Assembly (NCBI RefSeq): GCF_024198215.1
Contig: NZ_JAKCFA010000004.1
Coordinates: forward strand, 1-64,000
Origin: Myxococcus qinghaiensis
GTDB lineage: Bacteria; Myxococcota; Myxococcia; Myxococcales; Myxococcaceae
Direction of reading: 5' to 3'
DNA length: 64,000 nucleotides
Below the pieces are notes generated by a model that had not been told where the DNA came from, made no database searches, and saw only the letters and a program-made list of their open reading frames with translations. Of the stretch, positions 9,501 to 18,698 are shown piece by piece (the stretch's first letter is position 1; every line of letters starts with the position of its first letter). The translations under genes and the position numbers were made by a program.

Positions 9501-10877
9501 GTGCCGGTGGATGCAACTTCGTTCCTCATCACCGACAACGCGCCCTTGGGCGCGGGGCGCATCGCGGCGGCTTCCTCCGAGCCGGGGCGGTTCCTGGTCG
9601 CCTACAGCGACTATCGATTGTTCCCACGCATCCGGGCCCGGCTGGTGTCGGACCTCTTGCCGACTGGCAACCCCTGTTCGCTGTGGAATGAGTGCGAGAG
9701 TGGGTTCTGCGTCGATGGTGTGTGTTGCGACAAGTACTGTGGTGGGGGCGCTGGGACGGACTGTCAGGCCTGCAGTGTGGCGGCGGGCGCGGGAGCGGAT
9801 GGTGTGTGTGGTGCGGTCCGCGCCGAGGTGGCGAAGGTGTGTCGTCCCGTGGCGGGGGGCTGCGACGTCGCGGAGGCCTGTGACGGCGTGGGGGTAGCGT
9901 GTCCCGTGGATGGTTTCGTTGGTGCGGGTGTGGAGTGCCGCCCCGCCGCGCATGCATGTGACGTCGCGGAGACGTGTGGTGGGCAGGCCGTGGCGTGCCC
10001 CGACGATGCGCTCGCGGAAGATGGAACCGCGTGTGTCGACGCGAGCGCGTGCACGTTGAGTGACACGTGTCAGTCCGGTGTCTGCAAGGGCGCGGAGCCC
10101 GTGGTGTGCACGGCGCCGAATCCGTGCATGCGGGCGGGAGTCTGTGATTCCGAGACGGGCGTGTGCTCTCCGCCCGAGCCCGTCGCGGATGGGACCGCTT
10201 GTGATGATGGCAATGCGTGCACGCAGAGCGACACCTGTCAGGCAGGTGCGTGCACGGGTGCGGATCCGGTGATGTGCGGCGCGAGCGATGTCTGCCACTC
10301 GGAGGGAAGCTGCAATCCCTCCACGGGCGTGTGCTCGAATCCGGAGCGTGAGGACGGAAGTGTATGTGCGGGCGGCGCCTGCGAGTCCGGCGTGTGCGTG
10401 CCCACACCTGATGCGGGCAGTGCGCCAGACGCGGGGACGGAAGACGCGGGTACCGAGCAGGATGCTGGCGCCCAGGATGCGGGAGGCCTCGACGCGGGAG
10501 CTCCCACGGATGCGGGTGAGCCCGACGCCGGCGTTCAGGACGCAGGGGCCTTCGACGCGGGAACTCCACCTGACGCGGATTCGGGCTCATCGCCTCAGGA
10601 CTCCGGTACCGGGCCTGATGCCGGTCCTTCACTCGACGCGGGGGCGAATGACCCGGACGCCGGTGCCGACGCGGGAGCAGGGGACGCTGGCACCGGTCCT
10701 TCTCCCGACGCGGGCCCGGGGAACTCCGACGCGGGCTCACTGCCCGGGGGCGTTCCACCTGCGGAGGAGACGATGGGCTGCGGCTGCGGCGTCCCCGCCG
10801 GCTCCTCGAACCTGGGCTTGTTGACGCTCCTCGCGGGCGCGGTGTTCCTGCGCGCCGCGCGTCGTCGTCACGGGTGA
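6591..10877 (+). CDS. MYXO-CTERM repeat lipoprotein
   Basis: A 1428-residue cell-surface protein. The signal sequence ends LSMSAC (Cys29), a lipobox. A domain of about 230 residues follows. Then come roughly ten to eleven blades of 50-60 residues (about DNA 7430-9650), each with a VRASDGVVLD-type turn followed by a YLVVWxD strand, which suggests a beta-propeller or solenoid. Next is a Cys-rich region with repeated CDVAE/CDG and ACTxSDTCQ units (about 9670-10400). A low-complexity Asp-Ala-Gly linker follows. The C-terminus has GCGCG, a hydrophobic segment and an Arg-rich end, the MYXO-CTERM sorting signal. The ATG at 6591 is the first that heads the signal peptide. It is probably an adhesin or binding protein displayed on the outer surface; the ligand is unknown. 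Confidence 0.88.
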   Translation: MHSSSVVPSRLFTLGGGALLAVWLSMSACRQSDPPLASESPPPSTAAVSPPLDVQAVVRRAERAFRAGKTGAFSGDQDTYSLSVEPDGSLVLVPRHLVEGVASPADASRAPGKVTARPVTSAPLRVRTVEVSRGGRSLLEGLEASVRKDGALALARGPVVEVLENGDVGVEQRWEWATQPEGTGDLEIRVAVEGLEYAGVTEHGHHFVDPVTRLGARYGRATWVDAAGRRTDVETVREARALVMRVPARVLEGSAWPAVLDPVVSPEIDLDVPLPVPNALSNTESAVAFGGGVYLVAWQNRIFTQDELLFARVRASDGQVLDVGSLALALGTGDQRFVAVASNGNDFLLAWEDSQVSSTTGPYSDLKGARVRGADGRLLDPMHLILSASVGDERRPAIASNGTDYLVVWEDDRRMYNTPDVRGTRVRASDGAILDVGGRFIAGGYNATNHWLPQVAYAQGHYLVTFTNGDLRGTRVRASDMAVLDGNSGFIISTSANIQAQGNLAFDGELFLVVWTDFRNGSSNPDIFAARVRPDGTVLDPTGLAISTAANRQEGGTVASAEYGFLVAWQHTVSSNVTDIHVARVGRDGVVGGSRTVGQPSSVSDQEKMPALASGRGGTFFVAWNETRPTSHSVVSGALLDVFGGMLSAEQMLSADVSAEQAPATAYANGTYLVVWQDNRARSNVSDILGARVRASDGVVLDDPPLLIATSARLEELPSVATDGSQFLVVFQHRSETVSDSSNIFGVRVRASDGVVLDGTMIPISTAVRDQRAPLVSFAGGYYLVVWTDFRTGGLYSDIYAARVRASDGVAMDPQGIAVSTAAADQLSPVVVSGGEQFFVVWQDRRVSNLSDVYGARVRASDGVVLDASGIAVATDTWGEVSPTVAFDGSHYLVAWEDQRFADGTIQGRRVRASDGVALTPARIPLASAPVHPLQSTLAFDGMRYLLVWNRDYVSYSEVMLHGRRFTPEVVPVDATSFLITDNAPLGAGRIAAASSEPGRFLVAYSDYRLFPRIRARLVSDLLPTGNPCSLWNECESGFCVDGVCCDKYCGGGAGTDCQACSVAAGAGADGVCGAVRAEVAKVCRPVAGGCDVAEACDGVGVACPVDGFVGAGVECRPAAHACDVAETCGGQAVACPDDALAEDGTACVDASACTLSDTCQSGVCKGAEPVVCTAPNPCMRAGVCDSETGVCSPPEPVADGTACDDGNACTQSDTCQAGACTGADPVMCGASDVCHSEGSCNPSTGVCSNPEREDGSVCAGGACESGVCVPTPDAGSAPDAGTEDAGTEQDAGAQDAGGLDAGAPTDAGEPDAGVQDAGAFDAGTPPDADSGSSPQDSGTGPDAGPSLDAGANDPDAGADAGAGDAGTGPSPDAGPGNSDAGSLPGGVPPAEETMGCGCGVPAGSSNLGLLTLLAGAVFLRAARRRHG
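10411..10745 (+). repeat. Asp-Ala-Gly low-complexity coding repeat
   Basis: Imperfect repeats encoding DAG/DAGxxDAG units within the MYXO-CTERM gene, between the Cys-rich region and the sorting tail. Such linkers usually span the cell envelope. The negative charge and short period make it prone to length variation between strains. Confidence 0.8.
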
Positions 10878-10894
10878 CACGCGGCCTCGCTCTT

Positions 10895-10927
10895 CGCCCT
10901 TCCGTGTCCTCACGGTCCGGAAGGGCG
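10895..10927. terminator. Bidirectional terminator hairpin
   Basis: Inverted repeat CGCCCTTCCG/CGGAAGGGCG (10 bp) with a 13-base loop; an inner CCGTG/CACGG pairing is also possible. It lies between the MYXO-CTERM gene and the convergent hypothetical gene. Confidence 0.7.
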
Positions 10928-10952
10928 CGGTGATTCGCCGGCTGTCGCGGAC

Positions 10953-11564
10953 CTACTTCCGGGCGGTGCGGTACTGCTCCATGTAGGCGCGCGCCTGGGT
11001 CAGCTTGGCCTCGACGAACCGGTCATCATCGTCCGGCTCCGGGGGCTTCGTGGGAGGGGCGTTCGTCTCTCCGCCGAAGTCCACCGCCGCCGCCAGGAGG
11101 TTGCGCGCGGTGTTTCCACCCCCGAACATCCGTGCCAGCAAGCCCGTCTCCACGTCCAGCCAGCGAGCAGCCTGGCGCATGACGTCCAGCACCTCGCCCT
11201 CCACCGCCTTGGCGGGGCGGCCCGGGCCACTCACGCACGTGCGGGCATAGCTGTGCTCCCGGTCCACGAAGATGCCCAGCACGCGCTCCCGGAAGTCCTG
11301 GGACAGCGCCTGCGACATGGCGTCCAGCTGCTCCTCCAGGAAGGGCTGCTCGGACTTGCGGGCCTTGCGACCGGGGGCGGGGGGCAGGGCCACCTCGGCG
11401 GCGTGCCAGCCCGTCTCGGCCAGCCCCTCCGGAGGGGCTTCCACCCACTTCACCTCCGGCACTGGCAGGTCCACCGCCTCGCAGACGCGTTTGAGCGTCT
11501 GACGCACGGCGGTGAGGTTTCCTTCGACGTCGGCGAGAAAGAGAAGCAGTCGGCGGTGGGACAA
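10953..11564 (-). CDS. Hypothetical protein
   Basis: A 203-residue soluble-looking protein with no signal peptide and no family I recognise. The N-terminal 60 residues alternate hydrophobic strands and helices (RRLLLFLADVEGN, LTAVRQTLKRVCEAV). A Pro/Lys spacer follows, then a helical second half, and an acidic EPDDDD patch near residue 178. The start is a TTG at 11564; upstream on the minus strand is AGGAAAGGA eight bases away, a good ribosome binding site, and no in-frame ATG fits. It lies 120 bases downstream of the carboxyltransferase gene on the same strand, so read-through is possible. Confidence 0.6.
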   Translation of the reverse strand: MSHRRLLLFLADVEGNLTAVRQTLKRVCEAVDLPVPEVKWVEAPPEGLAETGWHAAEVALPPAPGRKARKSEQPFLEEQLDAMSQALSQDFRERVLGIFVDREHSYARTCVSGPGRPAKAVEGEVLDVMRQAARWLDVETGLLARMFGGGNTARNLLAAAVDFGGETNAPPTKPPEPDDDDRFVEAKLTQARAYMEQYRTARK

Positions 11565-11684
11565 ATGGGGGTTCCTTTCCTGGCCACCTGAAAGCCCGCG
11601 CGACGCACGAGAATTTCCCGCATCGCCTGAGCCTGCCTGCTCTCCAGCCGACGGAGAGCAGGCATCCAGGGGCCTGGAAGGAGT

Positions 11685-13247
<1,563 letters not shown>

Positions 13248-13297
13248 GGGCCGCCCTCTAGCACGATTGGGCGGCTCGCGCGCTGTCCGGCTTCGCG

Positions 13298-14116
13298 TCA
13301 AGCCGCTCTGCGAGAGGGGTCCTTCTTCACCGGGGGCGCCGGGGCGGGGAGCAGGGCGTCCACCGCGGCCAGGTCCAGGCCGAAGTGTTGGCGAACGTCA
13401 ACAAGGGGGACCTCCCACAGCTCGCGCCAGGGGGTGCCGAACACGGGCCGCGCCTGGCGCCCCAGCACCCAGCCCCGGGTGAGGGCCTGCATGCGTGCGT
13501 CGCGCTCGGAGAAGGCGTAGAGCAGGGTGTTGGCCATGCCCCCGGTGAGGATGCCCAACGCGAAGGGGCTGCCCAGCTGCGCCAAGCTGAAGGCCTGGAC
13601 GCCCAGCTCTCCGGCCACGTCGGTGCGAAAGCCCGTGAGCACGTGCCAGATGTCGTGGGACTCCAGCAGGTGGGCACGGACGTAGTCCTCGTCGGTGTGG
13701 GCCTCGCGGTAGGGCAGGGCGCTGGGGTCCAGGTTGTTCTCGGTGAGGTGGTCGGCGAAGGCGCGACCCAGGGTGCCTTCGGGCAGCGTGCGCATCCGGA
13801 CGAGCGGCAGCAGTCCGACGCGGGGGCGCTCGATGAAGGCGCGTGCGGTGACGGGTGATTGCATCAGGCGCTCCACCATGCGGCGCATGGCCGTGGGCGG
13901 CGCGAGCACTCGGGCCAGGTCGATGATGTCCTGGAGGCGGTGGGGGTCCTGGAGCACTCGCACCATTCTCCAGGCTTCGCGCGCGAGCGTGAGGGGGTTG
14001 TGCACGGGGTCCTCCGGGGAAAGGGGGGACTCGGCCAGGGACCGAGCGGGAGCACGGTAGCCAGCGTTTCGCGGAGCGGGAGCGCGCTGCGTGGTGGGGT
14101 GCTCGTGGGTGGACAT
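13298..14116 (-). CDS. Coq4-family protein
   Basis: A 272-residue protein with the Coq4 signature HDxxHx11E: His154, Asp155, His158 and Glu170, read as [10 protein letters not shown] then GE. Coq4 proteins bind a divalent metal through this motif and act in ubiquinone ring modification, probably decarboxylation. Around it lie other family-like features: DxxRLxDI-type helices at about 55-70 and a hydrophobic helix [15 protein letters not shown]. The first 35 residues are Pro/Arg-rich and probably disordered. The ATG at 14116 is chosen; the upstream extension would overlap the site-2 protease gene. It lies 50 bases upstream of the carboxyltransferase gene. The substrate is uncertain, since myxobacteria are known for menaquinone. 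Confidence 0.8.
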   Translation of the reverse strand: MSTHEHPTTQRAPAPRNAGYRAPARSLAESPLSPEDPVHNPLTLAREAWRMVRVLQDPHRLQDIIDLARVLAPPTAMRRMVERLMQSPVTARAFIERPRVGLLPLVRMRTLPEGTLGRAFADHLTENNLDPSALPYREAHTDEDYVRAHLLESHDIWHVLTGFRTDVAGELGVQAFSLAQLGSPFALGILTGGMANTLLYAFSERDARMQALTRGWVLGRQARPVFGTPWRELWEVPLVDVRQHFGLDLAAVDALLPAPAPPVKKDPSRRAA

Positions 14117-14237
14117 CGTGGGGGTCGGGAGGCCCGGACAGCGGACACTCAGGAGGCAGACGGGCGAACGAGTCATTCCCGGCACCGTGCGCGCATCGGG
14201 TGCGGGATGGAGCTTGAAGGGGAGCAAGGAGGCGACG

Positions 14238-15395
14238 ATGCGCGAGTCACGAGGTGCGTTGAAGTTGGGCTCGCTGCGGGGCATCCCCATCCGCGTCCAC
14301 TACTCGCTGCTGCTGGTCCTGCCGCTGCTGGCGTATCTGTTCGGCGGCGCGTTCCGGCGGGCGGCGGAGGTGGCCAATGTGCCTCCGGAGCAGCTGATGG
14401 GCTTTCCCATCGTGTGGGGGCTGGGCGTGGCGGTGGGGTTGTTCGCGTCCGTCTTCGTCCACGAACTGGCGCACACGTTCTACGCGCTGGCGCGGGGCGG
14501 GCAGGTGCGCTCGATTACGCTGATGATGGTGGGCGGGGTGTCGGAGCTGTCGGAGGCGCCGCCCCGGCCTCGGGACGAGGCGCTGATGGCGCTGGTGGGG
14601 CCGCTGACGAGCCTGGCGCTGGCGGGGCTGTTCGGCCTGGCGACGTGGGGCGTGGAGGGGACGACGTCGTTCAACCTCCGGTTCGCGTGCTTCTACCTGG
14701 CGAGCCTCAACCTGTTCCTGGGGCTGTTCAACCTGCTGCCGGCGTTCCCGATGGATGGCGGGCGCATCCTGCGGGCGGTGCTGACGGGGCGGATGGGAGC
14801 GGTGAAGGCGACGCGGGTGGCGTCACTGGTGGGGCGTGGGTTCGCGGTGCTGTTCGCGTTGTGGGGGGTGGTGTCTTTCAACCCGTTCCTGTTCGTCATC
14901 GCCTTCTTCATCTACATGGGGGCGGAGGGCGAGTCGCGGCAGGTGCGGATGAAGGCGCTGCTGGAGCGGGTGTCGGTGTCGGAGTTGATGACGCCGCGCG
15001 GGGCGGGGGTGGAGGTGGGGGCGCTGTTGGAGCAGGCGCTCTGGGATTTGCGGCGTGAGCGGCAGACGGTGTTGCCGGTGACGGAGGACGGGCGGCCGGT
15101 GGGGCTGGTGGACGTGGAGGCGGTGCGCGCGGTGTCGGAGACGGACCGCATCCATCGCCTGACGCGTGAGGTGATGAGCCCCGTGTTGGTGGTGCGGCTG
15201 GATGAGGATGGATGGCGGGCCGTGCGACAGCTGGCGGAGAACTCGGCGCAGCTGCTGGCGGTGGTGGATGCGGAGGGGCGGCTGGTGGGGACGCTCGACG
15301 TCGATGACGTGCAGCGGGGGATGACGCTGGTGCAGACGCGCGAGGAGCGTGCCGAGCGGGATGCGCGGCGCTGGCGGCAGGAGCGGCCGGCGTGA
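14238..15395 (+). CDS. Site-2 type membrane metalloprotease with CBS domains
   Basis: A 385-residue intramembrane zinc protease of the M50 family. Residues 1-235 are hydrophobic, with at least four membrane segments. The active site HELAH is at residues 75-79 in the first half, and NLLPAFPMDGGRIL supplies the third metal ligand. The C-terminal 140 residues form two CBS domains (MTPRGAGVEV, LPVTEDGRPVGLVDVE, then VMSPVLVVRLDEDG, LLAVVDAEGRLVGTLDVDD), which usually sense adenylates. The ATG at 14238 follows AAGGAGG closely and is the clear start. It probably cleaves a membrane-bound regulator such as an anti-sigma factor; no such gene lies next to it. It is divergent from the Coq4 gene. Confidence 0.9.
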   Translation: MRESRGALKLGSLRGIPIRVHYSLLLVLPLLAYLFGGAFRRAAEVANVPPEQLMGFPIVWGLGVAVGLFASVFVHELAHTFYALARGGQVRSITLMMVGGVSELSEAPPRPRDEALMALVGPLTSLALAGLFGLATWGVEGTTSFNLRFACFYLASLNLFLGLFNLLPAFPMDGGRILRAVLTGRMGAVKATRVASLVGRGFAVLFALWGVVSFNPFLFVIAFFIYMGAEGESRQVRMKALLERVSVSELMTPRGAGVEVGALLEQALWDLRRERQTVLPVTEDGRPVGLVDVEAVRAVSETDRIHRLTREVMSPVLVVRLDEDGWRAVRQLAENSAQLLAVVDAEGRLVGTLDVDDVQRGMTLVQTREERAERDARRWRQERPA

Positions 15396-15402
15396 CGGAA
15401 GG

Positions 15403-15438
15403 TCGAGCCTCCGAGGTGGATGTGATTCGGAGGCTCGA
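15403..15438. terminator. Bidirectional terminator hairpin
   Basis: Perfect 12-bp stem (15403-15414 with 15427-15438) and a 12-base loop, placed just after the site-2 protease stop and before the convergent LamG gene. Confidence 0.75.
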
Positions 15439-15461
15439 CGGAGATTGGGCGTCAGCGTGGC

Positions 15462-16196
15462 TCAGTCGATGTTGAAGTAAACGTCGTCGATTTCGCCGTG
15501 GTACTGGTCGTTGTTGTTGCCGACGCTCTTGGCGCCGACGTTGACGGGCTGGCCCACGGGGTTGATGTCGTAGGTGGACGGGAGCAGCGCGCTGCCTCGC
15601 GCGATGTTGTCCACGAGGATGGTGAGCGTGGTGCTGGTGCGCTGACAGGCGACCTTGTGCCAGCTGCCATCGGCGACGCCCACGGACGACTTGACGATGA
15701 TGACGTCCGCTCCGCCGGTGGTGCGGACCACGCAGCTGGGCTTGCCGAGCACGGCGTCATCGAGCTGGAGCTTCCACTGGGCGGTGCTCGCGAGGCCCTT
15801 CTGCACGAGGTTGGAGCCGTGGACGGAGGAGAGGTCCGCGAGGGTGAGGCGCACGCGGGCGCCGAAGGTGAAGAGCGCGGTGCCGGGATTGAGGCTGGTG
15901 TGGTCGGGGGTGGTGACGTTCGCGAGGGGGCAGCCGGTTCCGTCACACACGGCGGGGAACTTGACCCCCAGGCCGTCGAAGCCCGTCACGGGGACGACGG
16001 TGGCACCGTTCGCGGTCTGCACGGTGCCGGTGCGGCCCTTGCCGCTGTCGTCCACCACGGTGGTGACGGGGTTGGCCACCGCGTCGAACTTGTAGCGCAG
16101 CTTCTGGCTCACCGCGCCGGCCGCCACGGGGGCCAGCACCATCAGCGCGAGCGCGGTCCGCTTCGCCATCCGTCGAGGCTGTGTCGTCAGGGTCAT
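15462..16196 (-). CDS. Secreted LamG-like domain protein
   Basis: A 244-residue exported protein. The signal peptide runs to about residue 35 (MAKRTALALMVLAPVAAGA) and is preceded by about nine residues if the ATG at 16196 is used; an ATG 27 bases downstream would start right at the signal. The mature part is a concanavalin/LamG fold: YKFD at its start, GFDGLGVKF, SLNPGTALFTFGARVRL, GSWHKVACQRTSTTLTILVDN, and the final GEIDDVYFNID, which are the usual core strands. These domains bind sugars or surface proteins. Stand-alone copies are common in myxobacteria; the ligand cannot be told. Confidence 0.8.
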   Translation of the reverse strand: MTLTTQPRRMAKRTALALMVLAPVAAGAVSQKLRYKFDAVANPVTTVVDDSGKGRTGTVQTANGATVVPVTGFDGLGVKFPAVCDGTGCPLANVTTPDHTSLNPGTALFTFGARVRLTLADLSSVHGSNLVQKGLASTAQWKLQLDDAVLGKPSCVVRTTGGADVIIVKSSVGVADGSWHKVACQRTSTTLTILVDNIARGSALLPSTYDINPVGQPVNVGAKSVGNNNDQYHGEIDDVYFNID

Positions 16197-16384
16197 GAAG
16201 TCTTCTCGTTGTCGTGTTGGGGTGTGGGTACGGCGAGGCGAGGATAGCCTCTCGTCCCAACGCGCTCGACAGGGTGGCCCTATCATCGCCACGGAGCAAC
16301 TCGTCGATGCGGCGACACGGCTGTCGCTGGACGGAGCCGTGTTTCGGGCCGTGGCGGCGCGTTAGCCTCCGTTTGTGCCGCGCG

Positions 16385-17779
16385 CTACCGCACCTCGTCC
16401 GGCAGCAGCGTCCAGTCGAAGACGAAGCGGTGGGCGCCTCCGGGCGCGCTGTCCAGCCAGCCCGTGATTCGCTCACTGCGCGTCAGCAACGGGCCCAGCT
16501 CGGAGCTGACCGCGAAGAGCGCGGCGAGGTTCTCGTCCGCCATCACGTCCGCCAGTGACACCTGCGAGAGCCCGCGCGCGAGCAGCCTCGGGTCCAAGAC
16601 GAAGTCCGCCGCGCGCTCCAGCTTCGCCGTCGTCTCCGGCAGCGCCGCCATCGTCGCCTGCATCACCGTGTCGTCGTTGCCCACCACCAGGTGCTTGCCC
16701 TTCTGCCGCACGAACACGTTTCCACCCTTCACCGACAGCACCCAGCCGTCCTCCAGCACCTTCACTCCATTCAGCACGCCCAGCGGCGCCAGCGCCTGCT
16801 TCACCGCCGCCGCATCCTTCACCTCCGCCGCCAGCGCCTGCTTCACCGCGAAGAAGCGCGCCTCCTGCGTCCGCAGCGAGCCACGCACCTGCACGTTGCT
16901 CATGTTCACCAGCATGTTCCCCGTGAGCTGCTTTGCCACGGCGTCCGCCGAGGCCTGCAGTTGCTCCTTGGGACACGTCGCGCAGGCGGCCTGGATGGTC
17001 GCGCGCAGCGAGCCCACGGCCTGCTCCAGGCCCGCCGGCGCCACCGCCACGCGCGAGAACAGCAACCCCTCCGGCTTCATCGCGCCATAGGGGCTGTTGC
17101 TCTTCGCCTGGAAGGGCGGCAGCGGCAGCTTCATCGCCGTGCCATCCACCTTCAGCGCGCTCGCCGCGCCATCCAGCCCCAGCACTGTCTCGCCCGTGGC
17201 GAGGAACGCGACCCCCGTCACCTTGCTCAGTCGCGCGTCAGGCGCGGGCGCCTTGCCCACCAGTCGCACGGACTCCTTCAGCAGCGCGGCGGCACCCGCA
17301 TCCGTCGCTCCGTAGGCGCAGACCTCCTGCCCCTTGAGCGCGTAGCCCATCGCCCCGCCCGCGTCGCGCGTCGTGCTCACCGTCGTCACGCCCTTCGACG
17401 TGACCGACTTCGCCTCCGCGCCTCCCGCCTCCGTCATGGCCTCCGCCGCCTTCTGCTGGAACACCTTCGCGTCCGACACGCGCATGCAGGACACGCGGCC
17501 GTCCACGCGCAGCGACACCGTGGCCGGCCCCGTCACATCCAGCCCCACCGCCGTGAGCGTCTCCGGCCGCGTCGGGTCGATGGTGAGGAACGGGTGCAGC
17601 TCCGCGCGCCACGCTGAAGGACGCAGCAGCGCGGAATACGTGCCCGCGCGCTCCAGGAAGGCGGAGAGCCCCGTCAGCGCATCCAGCTTGGGAATGTGGA
17701 CGACCGTCTGGGCCGACGCGGCGGTGCGAGGAGCAGGAGCAGCCGCCAGCGCGGCGGCGAGGACGAGCGAGGAGAACAT
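16385..17779 (-). CDS. Exported protein of unknown function
   Basis: A 464-residue protein with a signal peptide (MFSSLVLAAALAAAPA, cleaved near residue 20). The rest alternates strands and helices. It has phrases such as LDALTGLSAFLERAG, LLRPSAWRAELHPFLTIDPT and FVLDPRLLARGLSQVSLADVM, and three Cys (Cys-x2-Cys near 265). The overall style recalls DUF3352-like exported proteins, but I cannot confirm that. The ATG at 17779 is chosen because an in-frame codon 36 bases upstream would precede the signal. The gene ends 188 bases before the LamG gene on the same strand. Confidence 0.7.
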   Translation of the reverse strand: MFSSLVLAAALAAAPAPRTAASAQTVVHIPKLDALTGLSAFLERAGTYSALLRPSAWRAELHPFLTIDPTRPETLTAVGLDVTGPATVSLRVDGRVSCMRVSDAKVFQQKAAEAMTEAGGAEAKSVTSKGVTTVSTTRDAGGAMGYALKGQEVCAYGATDAGAAALLKESVRLVGKAPAPDARLSKVTGVAFLATGETVLGLDGAASALKVDGTAMKLPLPPFQAKSNSPYGAMKPEGLLFSRVAVAPAGLEQAVGSLRATIQAACATCPKEQLQASADAVAKQLTGNMLVNMSNVQVRGSLRTQEARFFAVKQALAAEVKDAAAVKQALAPLGVLNGVKVLEDGWVLSVKGGNVFVRQKGKHLVVGNDDTVMQATMAALPETTAKLERAADFVLDPRLLARGLSQVSLADVMADENLAALFAVSSELGPLLTRSERITGWLDSAPGGAHRFVFDWTLLPDEVR

Positions 17780-18027
17780 GCCCCCGTGAGAGCAGCGCTC
17801 CTCCACCTCTGTCAAGACACTCGCACTCCCATGGCGGGACGAACCCGGCCGACCCTGGGGCGAACGGCCAATGGTGGACGATGGCGCTCCAGGTGAGGCC
17901 CCGCGCGAGTCGCCTGCTCGCCTGTCTTGAGGCTTTCGAGCACTTCGCTAACGGCCGTCCCGAGTGCTACCCCGGTGAAGCACAGGCGCGAAAGCCAGTC
18001 CGCACCGCTGCTCCACCGGTCCCCCCT

Positions 18028-18055
18028 CCCGTCCTCTTCATCGAGCGAGGACGGG
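18028..18055 (-). terminator. Hairpin after the gene at 18075
   Basis: Perfect 9-bp stem CCCGTCCTC/GAGGACGGG with a 10-base loop, 20 bases beyond the stop of the minus-strand gene that ends at 18075. The rest of the 295-base gap from 17780 to 18074 shows nothing else. Confidence 0.6.
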
Positions 18056-18074
18056 AATGTCTCAGCGTGTCTCG

Positions 18075-18491
18075 CTACAGCCGGCCGATGTTGGCCCACT
18101 CAATCATCCGCTCCGCCAGGTCCTCGGCGTTGCGGCGCAGATGCGCGAGCTGGAGCATCTGGTCATCCGACTCCGCCAGCGTCATGCGCCGCACCAGCAG
18201 GTCCGCGAAGCGCACCACCTGCGCGATGCTGATGCAGTCGGCGTCCTCGCCCACTCCCGCGAAGCGCGCGACTTCCGCGTCCACGTCCAGGTGCTCGTCC
18301 TGCAGCGCCTTCACCAGCGCCGAGCGCGACACCGGCGTCTCGTACTCCTCCGGATTGCGTAGCTGTCGACGCCAGGGCTGCGATTCCCACCGGACACGCA
18401 CGGGGTCCCGGAAGACCCTGTTTCGCATCGGTTGGGTGCTCATCATTCCCTGCATGCCGGACCTGGCCGGCGACCAGAAGCTGAGTTCCAT
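18075..18491 (-). CDS. Hypothetical protein
   Basis: A 138-residue protein without signal peptide or membrane segment. The first half is rich in Arg, Met and Trp (RVRWESQPWRRQLRNPEEYE). The second half is helical, with Leu/Ala/Asp heptads (QDEHLDVDAEVARFAGV, DLLVRRMTLAESDDQMLQL, LAERMIEWANIGRL). The ATG at 18491 has GAGAGGGGG six bases upstream. An in-frame ATG at 18542 would add 17 residues but has its purine stretch only three bases away. The far upstream open frame is antisense to the methyltransferase gene. It is divergent from that gene with about 200 bases between starts. Function is unknown. Confidence 0.6.
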   Translation of the reverse strand: MELSFWSPARSGMQGMMSTQPMRNRVFRDPVRVRWESQPWRRQLRNPEEYETPVSRSALVKALQDEHLDVDAEVARFAGVGEDADCISIAQVVRFADLLVRRMTLAESDDQMLQLAHLRRNAEDLAERMIEWANIGRL

Positions 18492-18698
18492 CAGTGCCCC
18501 CTCTCCACCACGGGGTCTGTCCACGAGCGTGACCGACTTCATCGTCTCCAGCCGTCCCTTCCCGTCCTGCCCACCCACCACATTCCCTATTACGAACGAG
18601 TGGCCGAACCTTGATTGGAGCCACGGCGCCAAAGGGTTGCGTCCACACGCCACGCGCGCGTTGACACAGGGCGGTGGGCCCGGGACAGTCCGCGCGCC
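18492..18698. promoter_or_regulatory. Divergent promoter region
   Basis: About 207 bases between the starts of the minus-strand hypothetical gene and the plus-strand methyltransferase fusion. It includes a locally AT-richer stretch near 18581-18612 (CATTCCCTATTACGAACG). No confident promoter elements could be assigned. Confidence 0.4.

Noticed and set aside
6435..10298. Long minus-strand open frame upstream of accC
   Set aside because: It is antisense to the lipoprotein gene and gives Arg/His-rich low-complexity sequence; accC starts normally at 6434.
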